This document shows, in pieces, positions 1-10,177 of a stretch of DNA of 59,952 nucleotides; the first letter of the stretch is position 1, and every line of letters begins with the position of its first letter. The translations under genes and the position numbers were made by a program. The stretch covers positions 1 to 59,952 of the forward strand of contig JAIXTY010000081.1 of the NCBI GenBank assembly GCA_027483705.1, read 5' to 3'. The stretch comes from Rubrivivax sp. GTDB taxonomy: Bacteria > Pseudomonadota > Gammaproteobacteria > Burkholderiales > Burkholderiaceae_C. The notes below the pieces were generated by a model. It did no database searches. It worked only from the letters and a program-made list of their open reading frames with translations, and had not been told where the DNA came from.

Positions 1-801
1 CAGCTCGTTCATCACCTGGCAGGTGCGGTTGATGACGCGGCTGAAGCCCGGCTCGCACACGAACATGTGGTGCGCCTCTTCGGTGAGCATGAACTTCGTC
101 GTGCGCGCCAGCGGGTCGAAGCTGCTCTCGGCGAGCGCGCAGAGCTGGAACTTGCCGTCGCGGTCGGTGAAGTAGGTGAACATGAAGAAGCTCAGCCAGT
201 CGGGCGTCTGCTCGTTGAAGGCCTGCAGGATGCGTGGGTTGTCCTGCTGGCCGCTGCGGCGCTCGAGCAGGGCCTCGCCTTCTTCACGCCCGTCGCGGCC
301 GAAGTGCTTGTGCAGCAGGTAGACCATCGCCCACAGGTGGCGGCCTTCCTCGACGTTGATCTGGTAGAGGTTGCGCAGGTCGTACATGCTGGGCGCCGTC
401 AGGCCCAGGTGGCGCTGCTGCTCCACGCTCGCGGGCTCGGTGTCACCTTGCGTCACGATGATGCGGCGCAGGTTGGCGCGGTACTCGCCGGGCACGTCCT
501 GCCAGGCGGCCTCGCCCTTGTGATCACCGAAGTGGATCTTGCGGTCGGCCTCGCCGGGGTTCAGGAAGATGCCCCAGCGGTAGTCGCGCATCTTCACGTG
601 GCCGAACTGCGCCCAGCCTTGCGGGTCGACGCTGACGGCGGTGCGCAGGTACACATCGTTGCCGGTGCTGCCCTCGGGCCCCATGTCGTCCCACCAGCTC
701 AGGAAGTTGGGCTGCCACTGCTCGAGCGCCCGCTTCAGCGTGCGGTCTTCGTCGAGGTTGACGTTGTTGGGGATCTTCTCGCTGTAGTTGATGGCGCTCA
801 T
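1..801 (-). CDS. boxB: Benzoyl-CoA 2,3-epoxidase subunit BoxB (3' end outside window)
   Basis: BoxB is the di-iron oxygenase component of benzoyl-CoA 2,3-epoxidase, which with the reductase BoxA makes 2,3-epoxybenzoyl-CoA in the aerobic box pathway. Translating leftward from ATG at 801 gives an open frame of 267 codons running off the window without a stop. It starts MSAINYSEKIPNN and contains an EEGRHLW segment and an EEAHH segment, the paired Glu/His iron-ligand pattern expected of this family. Full-length BoxB is about 470 residues, so roughly the N-terminal 55 percent is present. It lies 40 bases downstream of boxC in the same orientation and is presumably co-transcribed with it; boxA would be expected beyond the left edge. 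Identification is firm from the sequence and context. Confidence 0.93.
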   Translation of the reverse strand, partial: MSAINYSEKIPNNVNLDEDRTLKRALEQWQPNFLSWWDDMGPEGSTGNDVYLRTAVSVDPQGWAQFGHVKMRDYRWGIFLNPGEADRKIHFGDHKGEAAWQDVPGEYRANLRRIIVTQGDTEPASVEQQRHLGLTAPSMYDLRNLYQINVEEGRHLWAMVYLLHKHFGRDGREEGEALLERRSGQQDNPRILQAFNEQTPDWLSFFMFTYFTDRDGKFQLCALAESSFDPLARTTKFMLTEEAHHMFVCEPGFSRVINRTCQVMNEL

Positions 802-841
802 GCTGTCTGCTCCACGTGATCGTTAGACGCGTTGTCGATGT

Positions 842-2500
842 TCAAACCCGGTTCCAGTCGAAGGCGGCCTTGTCGCCCTTGCCGTAGACCTTGAGCGCAC
901 CCTTCTCGCCCACGGCGTTGGGGCGCTGGAAGATCCAGTTCTGCCAGGCGGTGAGGCGGCCGAACACGCGCGTGGCCATCGTCTCCACGCCGTTGAAGCG
1001 CAGGTTGGCTTCCATGCCCGTCAGCGCGTCGGGGCTCATGGCCACGCGCTCCTCGATGGCGATGCGGGTCTCGTCGGCCCAGTCGATGTCGTCGGGGTTG
1101 CTCGTCACCAGGCCCAGCGCAAAGGCGGCGTCGGCGTCGAGCGCCTGGCCCAGCGTGGCGCGCACGGCGGCCAGCGGGGCGGCTTCGTCGTAGAAGCGGC
1201 GATCCAGGCGGCTCTGCTCGGTGGCCATCGGGTAGGTGCCGAAGTTCAGCTCGCTGACGGCGACCTTCGGCGTGCGCTCCGGCTCGTCGGGCAGGATGAG
1301 CATGTAGCTGCGGTCGCAGGCCAGCGCCAGCTCGAGCAGGCTGCCCGCAAAGCACGAGCCCGGCTCGATCAGCGCAAAGAGGCTGCGGCTGGACACATCG
1401 AGCCGGCTGAAGGTGCGGCGCAGCAGGCCGAGGGTCTCGCGCACCAGCCAGTGGCTGCCGTGGGCGGCCAGCACGGCGTCCATCGCCAGCACAGCGGCGG
1501 CATCACCTTCGGTCTTGACGAGCCAGGTGCCGATTTCGGGCTCGTTGGTGCGCATCTCGAGGATGGCGTCTTCCAGTTCGCGCGCCATCGCCAGCGGGTA
1601 CCAGGCGGCGCCGGCGGCCTCGATGGCGGCCACGGTGGCGGGCTGCTCGCCCTGCGGGCCCTTCACGGTGAAGGTGGCCACGCGCTTGGCGCGGTCGATG
1701 GCGACGCTGACGTTCGGGTAGCGAAGCGCGTCCGATTCGATCGTGCGCTGCAGCGGGCCGAGCGCCACGCCGCGCGCATCGGCCGGGCGGTCGGAGAGCT
1801 TGGCCAGTTCCAGCGCGCGTTCCTGCACCTTGGCGGCAAAGGCGGCGGGCTTGGCGATGTCGTCCACCAGGCGCCAGTCCTTGGCCTTCTGGCCGCGGAT
1901 GCCTTCGTTGGTGGTGCAGAAGATGTCGGCCAGGTCGTGGCGCACCTTGCGCTTGTCGGTCACGCGCGTCAGGCCGCCGGTGCCGGGCAGCACGCCCAGC
2001 AGCGGCACCTCGGGCAGGCTGACGGCGCTGCTGCGGTCGTCGACGAGGACGATCTCGTCGCAGGCCAGCGCCAGTTCATAGCCGCCGCCGGCGCAGGCGC
2101 CATTCACGGCGGCCAGGAACTTGAGGCCCGAGTGCGCGCTGCTGTCCTCGAGGCCGTTGCGGGTCTCGTTCGTGAACTTGCAGAAGTTCACCTTCCAGGC
2201 GTGGCTGCTCACGCCCAGCATGAAGATGTTGGCGCCCGAGCAGAACACCTTCTCCTTGGCGCTGGTGACCACCACCGTGCGCACCTCGGGGTGCTCGAAG
2301 CGGATGCGCTGGATGGCGTCATTCAGTTCGATGTCGACGCCGAGGTCGTAGCTGTTGAGCTTGAGCTTGTAGCCCGGACGCAGGCCGCCGTTTTCATCGA
2401 AGTCGGCCAGCAGCGTGGCCACCGGGCCCTCGAACTTCAGCTTCCAGTGGCGGTAGCGGCTGGGCTCGGTCTGGTAGTCGACGCGTTCGGTGGTGCTCAT
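842..2500 (-). CDS. boxC: Benzoyl-CoA-dihydrodiol lyase BoxC
   Basis: BoxC opens the ring of 2,3-epoxybenzoyl-CoA (formerly called a dihydrodiol) to 3,4-dehydroadipyl-CoA semialdehyde plus formate. The 552-residue product has the family's usual length. It begins MSTTERVDYQTEPSRYRHWK and has two crotonase-like halves: an N-terminal half with FCSGANIFML near residue 90 and GACAGGGYELALA near residue 135, and a C-terminal half with GSCFAGSLLELALACDR near residue 385. The ATG at 2500 is preceded by a GGAGACACC-type ribosome site. boxB follows 40 bases downstream. The upstream interval to boxR carries a predicted promoter and two candidate regulator boxes. Nothing looks truncated. Confidence 0.96.
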   Translation of the reverse strand: MSTTERVDYQTEPSRYRHWKLKFEGPVATLLADFDENGGLRPGYKLKLNSYDLGVDIELNDAIQRIRFEHPEVRTVVVTSAKEKVFCSGANIFMLGVSSHAWKVNFCKFTNETRNGLEDSSAHSGLKFLAAVNGACAGGGYELALACDEIVLVDDRSSAVSLPEVPLLGVLPGTGGLTRVTDKRKVRHDLADIFCTTNEGIRGQKAKDWRLVDDIAKPAAFAAKVQERALELAKLSDRPADARGVALGPLQRTIESDALRYPNVSVAIDRAKRVATFTVKGPQGEQPATVAAIEAAGAAWYPLAMARELEDAILEMRTNEPEIGTWLVKTEGDAAAVLAMDAVLAAHGSHWLVRETLGLLRRTFSRLDVSSRSLFALIEPGSCFAGSLLELALACDRSYMLILPDEPERTPKVAVSELNFGTYPMATEQSRLDRRFYDEAAPLAAVRATLGQALDADAAFALGLVTSNPDDIDWADETRIAIEERVAMSPDALTGMEANLRFNGVETMATRVFGRLTAWQNWIFQRPNAVGEKGALKVYGKGDKAAFDWNRV

Positions 2501-2556
2501 CGGTGTCTCCGGGTGCTGATGCAGTGGATTGCAGGTCAGGGGCTGATCGATGGCAT

Positions 2557-2600
2557 GCAGAATAATGCGTGCTTTCGGAGGGTGTCAAGCACTTTAGTTC
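2557..2600 (-). promoter_or_regulatory. boxC promoter with two candidate BoxR boxes
   Basis: On the minus strand a perfect TTGACA (2588-2583) is followed after 18 bases by TATTCT (2564-2559), a credible sigma-70 promoter for boxC-boxB. Two 12-base elements overlap it: GCAGAATAATGC at 2557-2568, covering the -10, and GCACTTTAGTTC at 2589-2600, abutting the -35. Both resemble GCACAATAGTGC and GCAATATAGTGC in the boxR/DUF4863 intergenic region. The 11-mer AGTGCTTGACA is also identical in the two regions. Known BzdR/BoxR regulators bind TGCA-containing repeats; assigning these boxes to BoxR is inference. Confidence 0.55.
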
Positions 2601-2611
2601 ATTTTTTGGGG

Positions 2612-3556
2612 TCAAGTCGGCGGCAGCGCCAGCGCGTCGCGCACCTGCTGCCGCAAGAGGCGGAAGCTGGCCTGCAGGTCCTGCGCGCTGGTGTCCAGCT
2701 GCAGCTCGGCCTTGGAATAGAAGGCGGCGCGGCCGGCCAGGATGCCCTTCAGGTCGTCCATCGCCTCGCGGCTGGCGGCCATGGGGCGAAGGTCGCCCTG
2801 GGCCAGCACGCGCTTCATGTGGTCCTCGGGTTCGGCCTTCAGCCACACCGTCGTGCAGTGGGCCAGCAGCAGGTTGAAGGTGGCGGGGTCGCTGACGATG
2901 CCGCCGGGCGTGGCGATCACGGCCTCGGGGTAGATCTGGATCGCTTCCTCCAGCGCGCGGCGCTCGTAGCGGCGGTAGGCGTTCTGACCGTACAGGCCCT
3001 GGATCTCGCTGACGCTGCAGCCGGCGAACTTCTCGATCTCGCGGCTCAGTTCCACGAAGGGGTAGCCCAGGTCCTCGGCCAGCATCGCGCCCAGCGTGCT
3101 CTTGCCGGCGCCGCGCAGGCCCACCAGCGCCACGCGCGGGCTGCGGGCCGAAGTGCGCGCATTGCCGCCGCCGGTGCCCAGCATCTGGCCCACGGCCTCA
3201 CGCACGCGGCGCAGCGTGGCCTCGTCGCGGTGCTCCAGCAGCTCGCGCAGCAGCAGCCACTCGGGGCTGGAGGTGGTGACGTCGCCCAGCAGTTCGGCCA
3301 GGCTGCACTGCAGCGCCTGCGCCACCTGCAGCAGCACCAGGATGCTGGCGTTGCCAATGCCGTACTCCAGATTGGCCAGGTGGCGCTCGCTGACGTCGGC
3401 GGCCAGCGCGGTGGCCTTGCGCGTCATGCCGCGGCGCGCCCGCAGCGCGCGCACGCGCTCGCCGAGTGCGACCAGGAACGGGTTCTTGGCCTCGCCGCCG
3501 TCGTCGTCGGCGGCCGTCGGGGCTAACCCGGTGGGATGCAATATAGTGCTTGACAT
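2612..3556 (-). CDS. boxR: BoxR/BzdR-family benzoyl-CoA-responsive regulator (XRE HTH + shikimate-kinase-like domain)
   Basis: Members of this family repress benzoate genes and sense benzoyl-CoA. The product is 314 residues from ATG at 3556, where the conserved part begins shortly after; an in-frame ATG 12 codons upstream is less likely because it would consume the divergent promoter. An XRE-type helix-turn-helix spans about residues 28-90 (ERVRALRARRGMTRK, then SERHLANLEYGIGNAS). A shikimate-kinase-like domain spans about 138-310 with an intact P-loop GLRGAGKST at 146-154. In BoxR/BzdR the kinase-like fold serves as effector-binding domain, not as a working shikimate kinase. It sits between boxC and the divergent DUF4863-boxD operon, the classic position for the locus regulator. 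Confidence 0.93.
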   Translation of the reverse strand: MSSTILHPTGLAPTAADDDGGEAKNPFLVALGERVRALRARRGMTRKATALAADVSERHLANLEYGIGNASILVLLQVAQALQCSLAELLGDVTTSSPEWLLLRELLEHRDEATLRRVREAVGQMLGTGGGNARTSARSPRVALVGLRGAGKSTLGAMLAEDLGYPFVELSREIEKFAGCSVSEIQGLYGQNAYRRYERRALEEAIQIYPEAVIATPGGIVSDPATFNLLLAHCTTVWLKAEPEDHMKRVLAQGDLRPMAASREAMDDLKGILAGRAAFYSKAELQLDTSAQDLQASFRLLRQQVRDALALPPT

Positions 3557-3598
3557 GTCGGAGCGTCGGCCGTAAGGTGCCGACACGCACAATAGTGC
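3538..3598 (+). promoter_or_regulatory. boxR / DUF4863-boxD divergent control region
   Basis: A perfect TTGACA at 3550-3555, a 17-base spacer and TAAGGT at 3573-3578 form a plausible rightward promoter for the DUF4863-boxD-ligase-transporter operon. Two matching 12-base partial inverted repeats flank it: GCAATATAGTGC at 3538-3549, just upstream of the -35, and GCACAATAGTGC at 3587-3598, near the expected transcription start. The same element occurs in the boxC promoter. The left copy lies within the first codons of boxR, so boxR may repress itself as well. Box positions are direct observation; BoxR binding is inferred. Confidence 0.5.
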
Positions 3599-3639
3599 AT
3601 CAACCCGCCGGCCGCAAGCCGGACGACTTGATCGCCGTC

Positions 3640-4113
3640 ATGACGCCCGACACCTTCCGCGAGCAGATCGCCGCCTTCACCGCCCGCATCGCCGGCCGCC
3701 CGCTGGATGCCGCGCTCGACGCCTGGCTGAATGCCGAGTGCGGGCCGGACAGCACGGTCTACCGCGAGTTGCGCGCGTCCTGCCAGGCCGGCGTGGCCGA
3801 AGGCTGGCTGTGCCAACGCGAAGGCGGTGGCATCCGCTTTGGCCGCATCTTCAAGCCCGCGCCCGATCTGCACGGCTTCTCGGTCGACGTCGTCGACATG
3901 GCCGACATCGCCGGCCCCCGCCACGTGCACCCCGAAGGCGAGATCGACCTCGTCATGCCTGTCGACGGCGAGGCCCGCTTCGACGGCCGCCCGGCCGGCT
4001 GGCTGGTGATGCCGCCCGGCAGCGCCCACCGTCCCACGGTGAGCCAGGGCCGTGCGCTGGTGCTCTACCTGCTGCCGAATGGCCGCATCGACTTCACGAA
4101 GGATTCCGCATGA
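3640..4113 (+). CDS. DUF4863 family protein of the box operon
   Basis: The 157-residue product begins MTPDTFREQIAAFTAR. Its second half resembles a small cupin-like fold with a HVHPEGEIDLVMP stretch and a later MPPGSAHRP stretch, so His/Glu metal ligation is possible. I recognise it as DUF4863, a family that includes 4-hydroxylaminobenzoate lyases of the PnbB type; in box clusters its role is not established to my knowledge. The frame is open upstream to 3550, but the ATG at 3640 leaves room for the divergent promoter. The stop overlaps the boxD start by four bases (ATGA), implying translational coupling. It is the first gene of the rightward benzoate operon. Confidence 0.75.
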   Translation: MTPDTFREQIAAFTARIAGRPLDAALDAWLNAECGPDSTVYRELRASCQAGVAEGWLCQREGGGIRFGRIFKPAPDLHGFSVDVVDMADIAGPRHVHPEGEIDLVMPVDGEARFDGRPAGWLVMPPGSAHRPTVSQGRALVLYLLPNGRIDFTKDSA

Positions 4114-5657
4114 GCGAGCTGCTGCCCAACTTCGTCGCGGGCCGCTGGGTGCCCGGCACCGGCGCCGGCACCGCGCTGTTCGACCCCGTCACCGGCGACG
4201 AGCTGGCGCGCGTGGACGCCACCGGCCTGGACCTGCCCGCCGCGTTTGCCTTTGCGCGCGACACCGGCGGCGCCGCGCTGCGCGCCCTGAGCTACGGCCA
4301 GCGCGCCGAGCTGCTGGCGCGCATCGGTGCCGTGCTGCAGGCCCACCGCGACGCCTACTACGCCATCTCGCTGGCGAACAGCGGCACCGTGAAGAACGAC
4401 ACCGCGGTGGACGTGGACGGCGCGATCTACACGCTCGGCCAGTACGCGAAGTGGGGTGCTGCCCTGGGCGAGCGCCGCTTCCTGCTCGACGGCGACGCGG
4501 TGCGCCTGGGCAAGGAGCCCGTGTTCCACAGCCAGCACGTGCAGGTGCCCACCGAGGGCCTGGCGCTCTTCATCAACGCGTTCAACTTCCCGGCCTGGGG
4601 GCTGTGGGAGAAGGCCGCGCCGGCGCTGCTGAGCGGCGTGCCAGTGGTGGTGAAGCCGGCCACCGCCACGGCCTGGCTCACGCAGCGCATGGTGAAGGAC
4701 GTGGTCGACGCCGGCATCCTGCCGCCCGGCGCCTTGAGCATCGTCTGCGGCAGCTCGGCGGGCCTGCTGGAGCAGTTGCAGCCCTTCGACGTGCTGTCGT
4801 TCACCGGCAGCGCCGAGACCGCGGCGCTGATCCGCCGCCACGCCGCGGTGGCCGAGCGCTCGGTGCGCGTCAACATCGAGGCCGACAGCCTGAACAGCGC
4901 GCTGCTGCTGCCCGGCGCGGCGCCGGGCTCCGAAGCCTTCGAGCTGCTCGTCAAGGAAGTGGCGCGCGAGATGACGGTGAAGTCGGGCCAGAAGTGCACG
5001 GCCATCCGCCGCGTGCTGGTGCCGGCCGACGTGTACGGCGCGGTGGCCGAGGCTGTGTCGGCGCGGCTTGCGAATACCACGGTCGGCAACCCGCGCAATG
5101 GGACGGTGCGCATGGGCGCGCTCGTCAGCCGCGCGCAGAAGGCTGCTGTGCAGGAAGGCCTGGCGCAGCTGAAGACGCAGGCCGAGGTGCTGCACGACGG
5201 CGCGCGCCTCGCGTTGGTGGACGCCGACCCCGAGCGCTCGTGCTGCGTCGCCCCCACGCTGCTGGGCACGCGCGATGCCGACGGCGCGCACCTCGTACAC
5301 GACACCGAGGTCTTCGGCCCCGTGGCCACGCTGGTGGCCTGCCGCGACCTGCCGCACGCACTGGCGCTGGCAAGGCGCGGGCAGGGCTCGCTGGTGGCCT
5401 CGGTCTACGGCAGCCAGGCCGGTGAGCTGGCCCGCACCGCGCTGGCCCTGGCCGCCAGCCACGGCCGCGTGCACGTGGTCAGCCCCGAGGTCGCCGCGGC
5501 GCACAGCGGCCACGGCAACGTGATGCCGCAGTCGCTGCACGGCGGCCCCGGCCGCGCCGGCGGTGGCGAGGAACTCGGCGGCCTGCGCGCGCTGAACTTC
5601 TACCACCGCCGCGCGGCCATCCAGGCCGGCAGCGCGGTGCTGGGCGAGCTGGGCTGA
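4110..5657 (+). CDS. boxD: 3,4-dehydroadipyl-CoA semialdehyde dehydrogenase BoxD
   Basis: BoxD oxidises the ring-opened semialdehyde to 3,4-dehydroadipyl-CoA using NADP+. The 515-residue protein shows the aldehyde dehydrogenase fold throughout: FNFPAWGLWEKAAPALL for nucleotide and substrate binding, VKPATATAW, FTGSAETA, catalytic Glu257 in NIEADSLN, and catalytic Cys296 in SGQKCTAIRR. The C-terminal GGGEELGGLRALNFYHRRAAIQ region is typical of the PaaZ/BoxD type of ALDH. The start ATG at 4110 overlaps the upstream stop. It sits 45 bases before the benzoate-CoA ligase gene. Identity as BoxD rests on family likeness plus box context. Confidence 0.93.
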   Translation: MSELLPNFVAGRWVPGTGAGTALFDPVTGDELARVDATGLDLPAAFAFARDTGGAALRALSYGQRAELLARIGAVLQAHRDAYYAISLANSGTVKNDTAVDVDGAIYTLGQYAKWGAALGERRFLLDGDAVRLGKEPVFHSQHVQVPTEGLALFINAFNFPAWGLWEKAAPALLSGVPVVVKPATATAWLTQRMVKDVVDAGILPPGALSIVCGSSAGLLEQLQPFDVLSFTGSAETAALIRRHAAVAERSVRVNIEADSLNSALLLPGAAPGSEAFELLVKEVAREMTVKSGQKCTAIRRVLVPADVYGAVAEAVSARLANTTVGNPRNGTVRMGALVSRAQKAAVQEGLAQLKTQAEVLHDGARLALVDADPERSCCVAPTLLGTRDADGAHLVHDTEVFGPVATLVACRDLPHALALARRGQGSLVASVYGSQAGELARTALALAASHGRVHVVSPEVAAAHSGHGNVMPQSLHGGPGRAGGGEELGGLRALNFYHRRAAIQAGSAVLGELG

Positions 5658-5702
5658 ACCCCGTGCTGCACGGCGCCTGACAAGAACACACGGAGACACC
5701 CC

Positions 5703-7291
<1,589 letters not shown>

Positions 7292-7295
<4 letters not shown>

Positions 7296-8086
7296 GCGTT
7301 GCGTTCGTCGACGTCGACTGGGCCGGCCGCCCGGTGCGCATCGAGCATGCGTGGGTGGGCGAGGGCGCCTGGACGCTGGTGTTCCTGCACGAGGGCCTGG
7401 GCTCGGTTTCGATGTGGCGCGACTTCCCCGAGCGGCTGTGCGCGGCCCTAGGCTGCCGCGGCCTCGTCTACTCGCGCCCCGGCTACGGCCGCAGCACGCC
7501 GCGGTCGGCCGGCGAGCGCTGGAATCCCGACTTCATGCACCGCCAGGCGTTCGAGGTGCTGCCGGCGCTGCTGCAGGCGCTGGACGTGCAGGCGCCCTAC
7601 GCCCTCTTCGGCCACAGCGACGGCGGCTCGATCGCGCTGCTGCACGCGGCGCGCTTTGCCGACCGCGTGAGCCACGCCGTGGTGCTGGCGCCGCACATCC
7701 TGGTCGAGGACCTGTCCATCGCCAGCATCGAGAAGGCCCGCACGGCCTACGAGACCACCGACCTGCGCCAGCGCCTGGCCCGCCACCACGAAGACCCCGA
7801 CTCCGCCTTCCTCGGCTGGAATCACATCTGGCTGGATGCGCGTTTCCGCGGCTGGAACATCACGCCGGAGATCGGCACCATCCGCTGTCCGCTGCTGGCG
7901 GTGCAGGGCTTGGATGACGAGTACGGCACGCTGGCGCAGATCCACGGCATCCGGGAACGGGTGCCGCAGACGCAAACGCTCGAACTGCCCGCCTGCGGCC
8001 ACTCCCCGCACCGCGACCAGCCCGAGCGACTCATCGCCGAGGTCGGCGCGTTCTTCCAAGACCACACCCAGGAGACACAGCCTTGA
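7292..8086 (+). CDS. Alpha/beta hydrolase of the box operon
   Basis: The 264-residue cytoplasmic protein has an alpha/beta-hydrolase fold. The nucleophile elbow is GHSDGGS with Ser109, the oxyanion segment is FLHEGLGSVSMW near residue 32, and the expected late acid and base lie around GLDDEYG and CGHSPHRDQPERL. It starts with GTG at 7292 overlapping the ligase stop (GTGA) and ends overlapping the TTG start of the transporter protein, so it is embedded in a coupled operon. A thioesterase or ester/lactone hydrolase role, for instance relieving blocked CoA esters or opening an epoxide-derived lactone, is possible but inferred. No substrate can be read from the sequence. Confidence 0.85.
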
Positions 8087-9261
8087 ACATCACCCGCATC
8101 GCCCTGGCCGCCGCCGTCACCGTGTCAGCGCTGGCCCTTCCGCTGGCCGCGCAGGCCCAGCAGGCCAAGCTCAAGGTCGGCCTCATGCTGCCGGCCACCG
8201 GCACCTTTGCCGCGCTCGGCACGGCCATCGAAAACGGCTTCCGCCTGTACGTGGCCGAGCAGGGCGGCAAGCTCGGCGGCCGCGAGCTGGAGTTCGTGAA
8301 GGTCGACGACGAGAGCGATCCCGCCAAGGCCACCGACAACGTCAACAAGCTCGTCAAGCGCGACAACGTCGACGTCATCATCGGCACCGTGCACAGCGGC
8401 GTGGCCATGGCCATGGCGCGCGTGGCGCGCGAGAGCGGCACCATCCTCATCGTGCCGAACGCCGGCGCGCAGGCCGTCACGGGCCCGATGTGCGCGCCGA
8501 ACATCTTCCGCTCCAGCTTCAGCAACTGGCAGCCGGGCTACGCCGCCGGCGAGGTGGTGGGCAAGAAGGGCCACAAGAAGGTGGTCACCATCACCTGGAA
8601 GTACGCCGCGGGCGACGAGAGCGTGGCCGGCTTCAAGGAAGGCTTCGCCAAGGCCACCAACGGCCAGGGCCAGGTGCTGAAGGAACTGAGCCTGCCGTTC
8701 CCGAACGTGGAGTTCCAGGCGCTGCTGACCGAGATCGCCTCGCTCAAGCCCGATGCCGTGTACACCTTCTTCGCGGGTGGTGGCGCCGTCAAGTTCGTCA
8801 AGGACTACGCCGCCGCGGGCCTGAAGAAGAACATCCCGCTGTACGGCGCCGGCTTCCTGACCGACGGCACGCTCGAGGCGCAGGGCGTCGACGCCGACGG
8901 CCTGATGACCACGCTGCACTACGCCGACGGCCTGGGAACGCCCAAGGACAACGCCTTCCGCCTGGCCTACGCCAAGACCTACAAGCTGCAGCCCGACGTG
9001 TACGCCGTGCAGGGCTACGACGCGGCGCAGATCCTGGGCATCGGCCTGGCGGCCACCAAGGGCGACGTCAAGGACAAGGCCGCCTTCGCTGCCGCGGTGC
9101 GCAAGGCCACCATCGACAGCCCGCGCGGCAGGTTCACCCTCGGCAAGAACCACGACCCCGTGCAGGACATCTACCTGCGCAAGGTGGTGGGCAAGGAGAA
9201 CAAGCCGGACGGCATCGCCGTCAAGGGCCTGGCCGACCCCGGCCGCGGCTGCAACATGTGA
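8083..9261 (+). CDS. ABC transporter substrate-binding protein (branched-chain amino acid/aromatic acid type)
   Basis: This is a periplasmic receptor of the LivJ/LivK superfamily, here probably for benzoate or a related aromatic acid given its neighbours. The 392-residue product has a Sec signal peptide (MNITRIALAAAVTVSALALPLAAQA, cleavage likely after AQA near residue 25) and then KLKVGLMLPATGTFAALG, the standard N-terminal strand of a Peripla_BP_6 domain. The start is a TTG at 8083 whose last two bases form the upstream TGA stop; an AGGAGA ribosome site lies just before it. The permease and ATPase genes follow immediately. Substrate is inferred from context only. Confidence 0.9.
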   Translation: MNITRIALAAAVTVSALALPLAAQAQQAKLKVGLMLPATGTFAALGTAIENGFRLYVAEQGGKLGGRELEFVKVDDESDPAKATDNVNKLVKRDNVDVIIGTVHSGVAMAMARVARESGTILIVPNAGAQAVTGPMCAPNIFRSSFSNWQPGYAAGEVVGKKGHKKVVTITWKYAAGDESVAGFKEGFAKATNGQGQVLKELSLPFPNVEFQALLTEIASLKPDAVYTFFAGGGAVKFVKDYAAAGLKKNIPLYGAGFLTDGTLEAQGVDADGLMTTLHYADGLGTPKDNAFRLAYAKTYKLQPDVYAVQGYDAAQILGIGLAATKGDVKDKAAFAAAVRKATIDSPRGRFTLGKNHDPVQDIYLRKVVGKENKPDGIAVKGLADPGRGCNM

Positions 9262-9293
9262 CGACACCCCGGCCTGCACCGACCTGAGCCTCG

Positions 9294-10175
9294 ATGGACT
9301 TCGCCACCTTCCTGATCCAGTGCCTGAACGCGGTGCAGTACGGGCTGCTGCTGTTCCTGGTGGCCAGTGGCTTGACGCTGATCTTCGGGATCATGGGCGT
9401 CATCAACCTGGCCCACGGCAGCTTCTACATGATCGGCGCGTACATGGCGTTCGCGCTGTCGGCGCCGGTGGCGTCCACCTTCGGTGGCGGCTTCTTCTCG
9501 GTGCTGCTGGTGGGCGTGGTGATGGCGGTGCTGCTGGGCTACGCGCTGGAGTGGGCCTTCTACAGCTACCTCTACGAGCGCGAGCACCTGCAGCAGGTGC
9601 TGATGACCTACGGCCTGATCCTCGTCTTCGAGGAACTGCGCAGCATGATCGTCGGTGACGACGTGCACGGCGTGCCGGTGCCGCCGATGCTGAGCGCGGC
9701 GCTGCCGCTGGGCGAGATGATGACCTACCCCGTGTACCGGCTCTTCATCTCGGCGGTGTGCATCGCGCTGGCCGTGGGCATGTACCTCGTGTTCACGCGC
9801 ACGCGGCTGGGCATGATGATCCGCGCCGGCAGCACCAACCGCGAGATGGTGCAGTCGCTGGGCGTTGACATCTCGTTTCTCTACCGCGTGGTGTTCGCCG
9901 CCGGCGTGGCGCTGGCGGCGCTGGCCGGCATGGTGGCGGCACCGGTGAGCAGCGTCTACCCGGGCATGGGGCAGTCGGTGCTGATCATCTGCTTCGTGGT
10001 GGTGGTGATCGGCGGCATCGGCTCGATCCGCGGCGCGCTGGTGGCGGCGCTGCTGATCGGCTTCGTCGACACCTTCGGCAAGGTGCTGCTGCCTTCGGCG
10101 GCGGGGGTGCTGGTGTACGTGCTGATGGCGCTGATCCTCCTGTGGCGCCCTGACGGCCTCTTCAAGGCCGGCTGA
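9294..10175 (+). CDS. ABC transporter permease, LivH type
   Basis: The 293-residue hydrophobic protein is an inner-membrane permease of the branched-chain amino acid transporter class. It shows FLVASGLTLIFGIMGVINLAHGSFYMIGAY near residues 20-50, the family hallmark, about eight membrane segments, and the coupling-loop region SVYPGMGQSVLIICFVVVVIGGIGS near 220-245. It pairs with the LivM-type permease two bases downstream. In this operon the most likely cargo is benzoate or another aromatic carboxylate rather than an amino acid; that is inference from position between box genes. Confidence 0.9.
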   Translation: MDFATFLIQCLNAVQYGLLLFLVASGLTLIFGIMGVINLAHGSFYMIGAYMAFALSAPVASTFGGGFFSVLLVGVVMAVLLGYALEWAFYSYLYEREHLQQVLMTYGLILVFEELRSMIVGDDVHGVPVPPMLSAALPLGEMMTYPVYRLFISAVCIALAVGMYLVFTRTRLGMMIRAGSTNREMVQSLGVDISFLYRVVFAAGVALAALAGMVAAPVSSVYPGMGQSVLIICFVVVVIGGIGSIRGALVAALLIGFVDTFGKVLLPSAAGVLVYVLMALILLWRPDGLFKAG

Positions 10176-10177
10176 CG

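Noticed and set aside
1451-3526. Long rightward open frame (691 codons) across boxC and boxR
   Set aside because: It is antisense to two clearly conserved genes, and its translation is Ala/Gly/His/Val-rich without domains; GC-rich DNA produces such shadows.
2612-3556. Annotation of boxR as shikimate kinase (aroK)
   Set aside because: It has an N-terminal XRE DNA-binding domain and sits between box genes; the kinase-like fold is the effector domain of BoxR/BzdR regulators.
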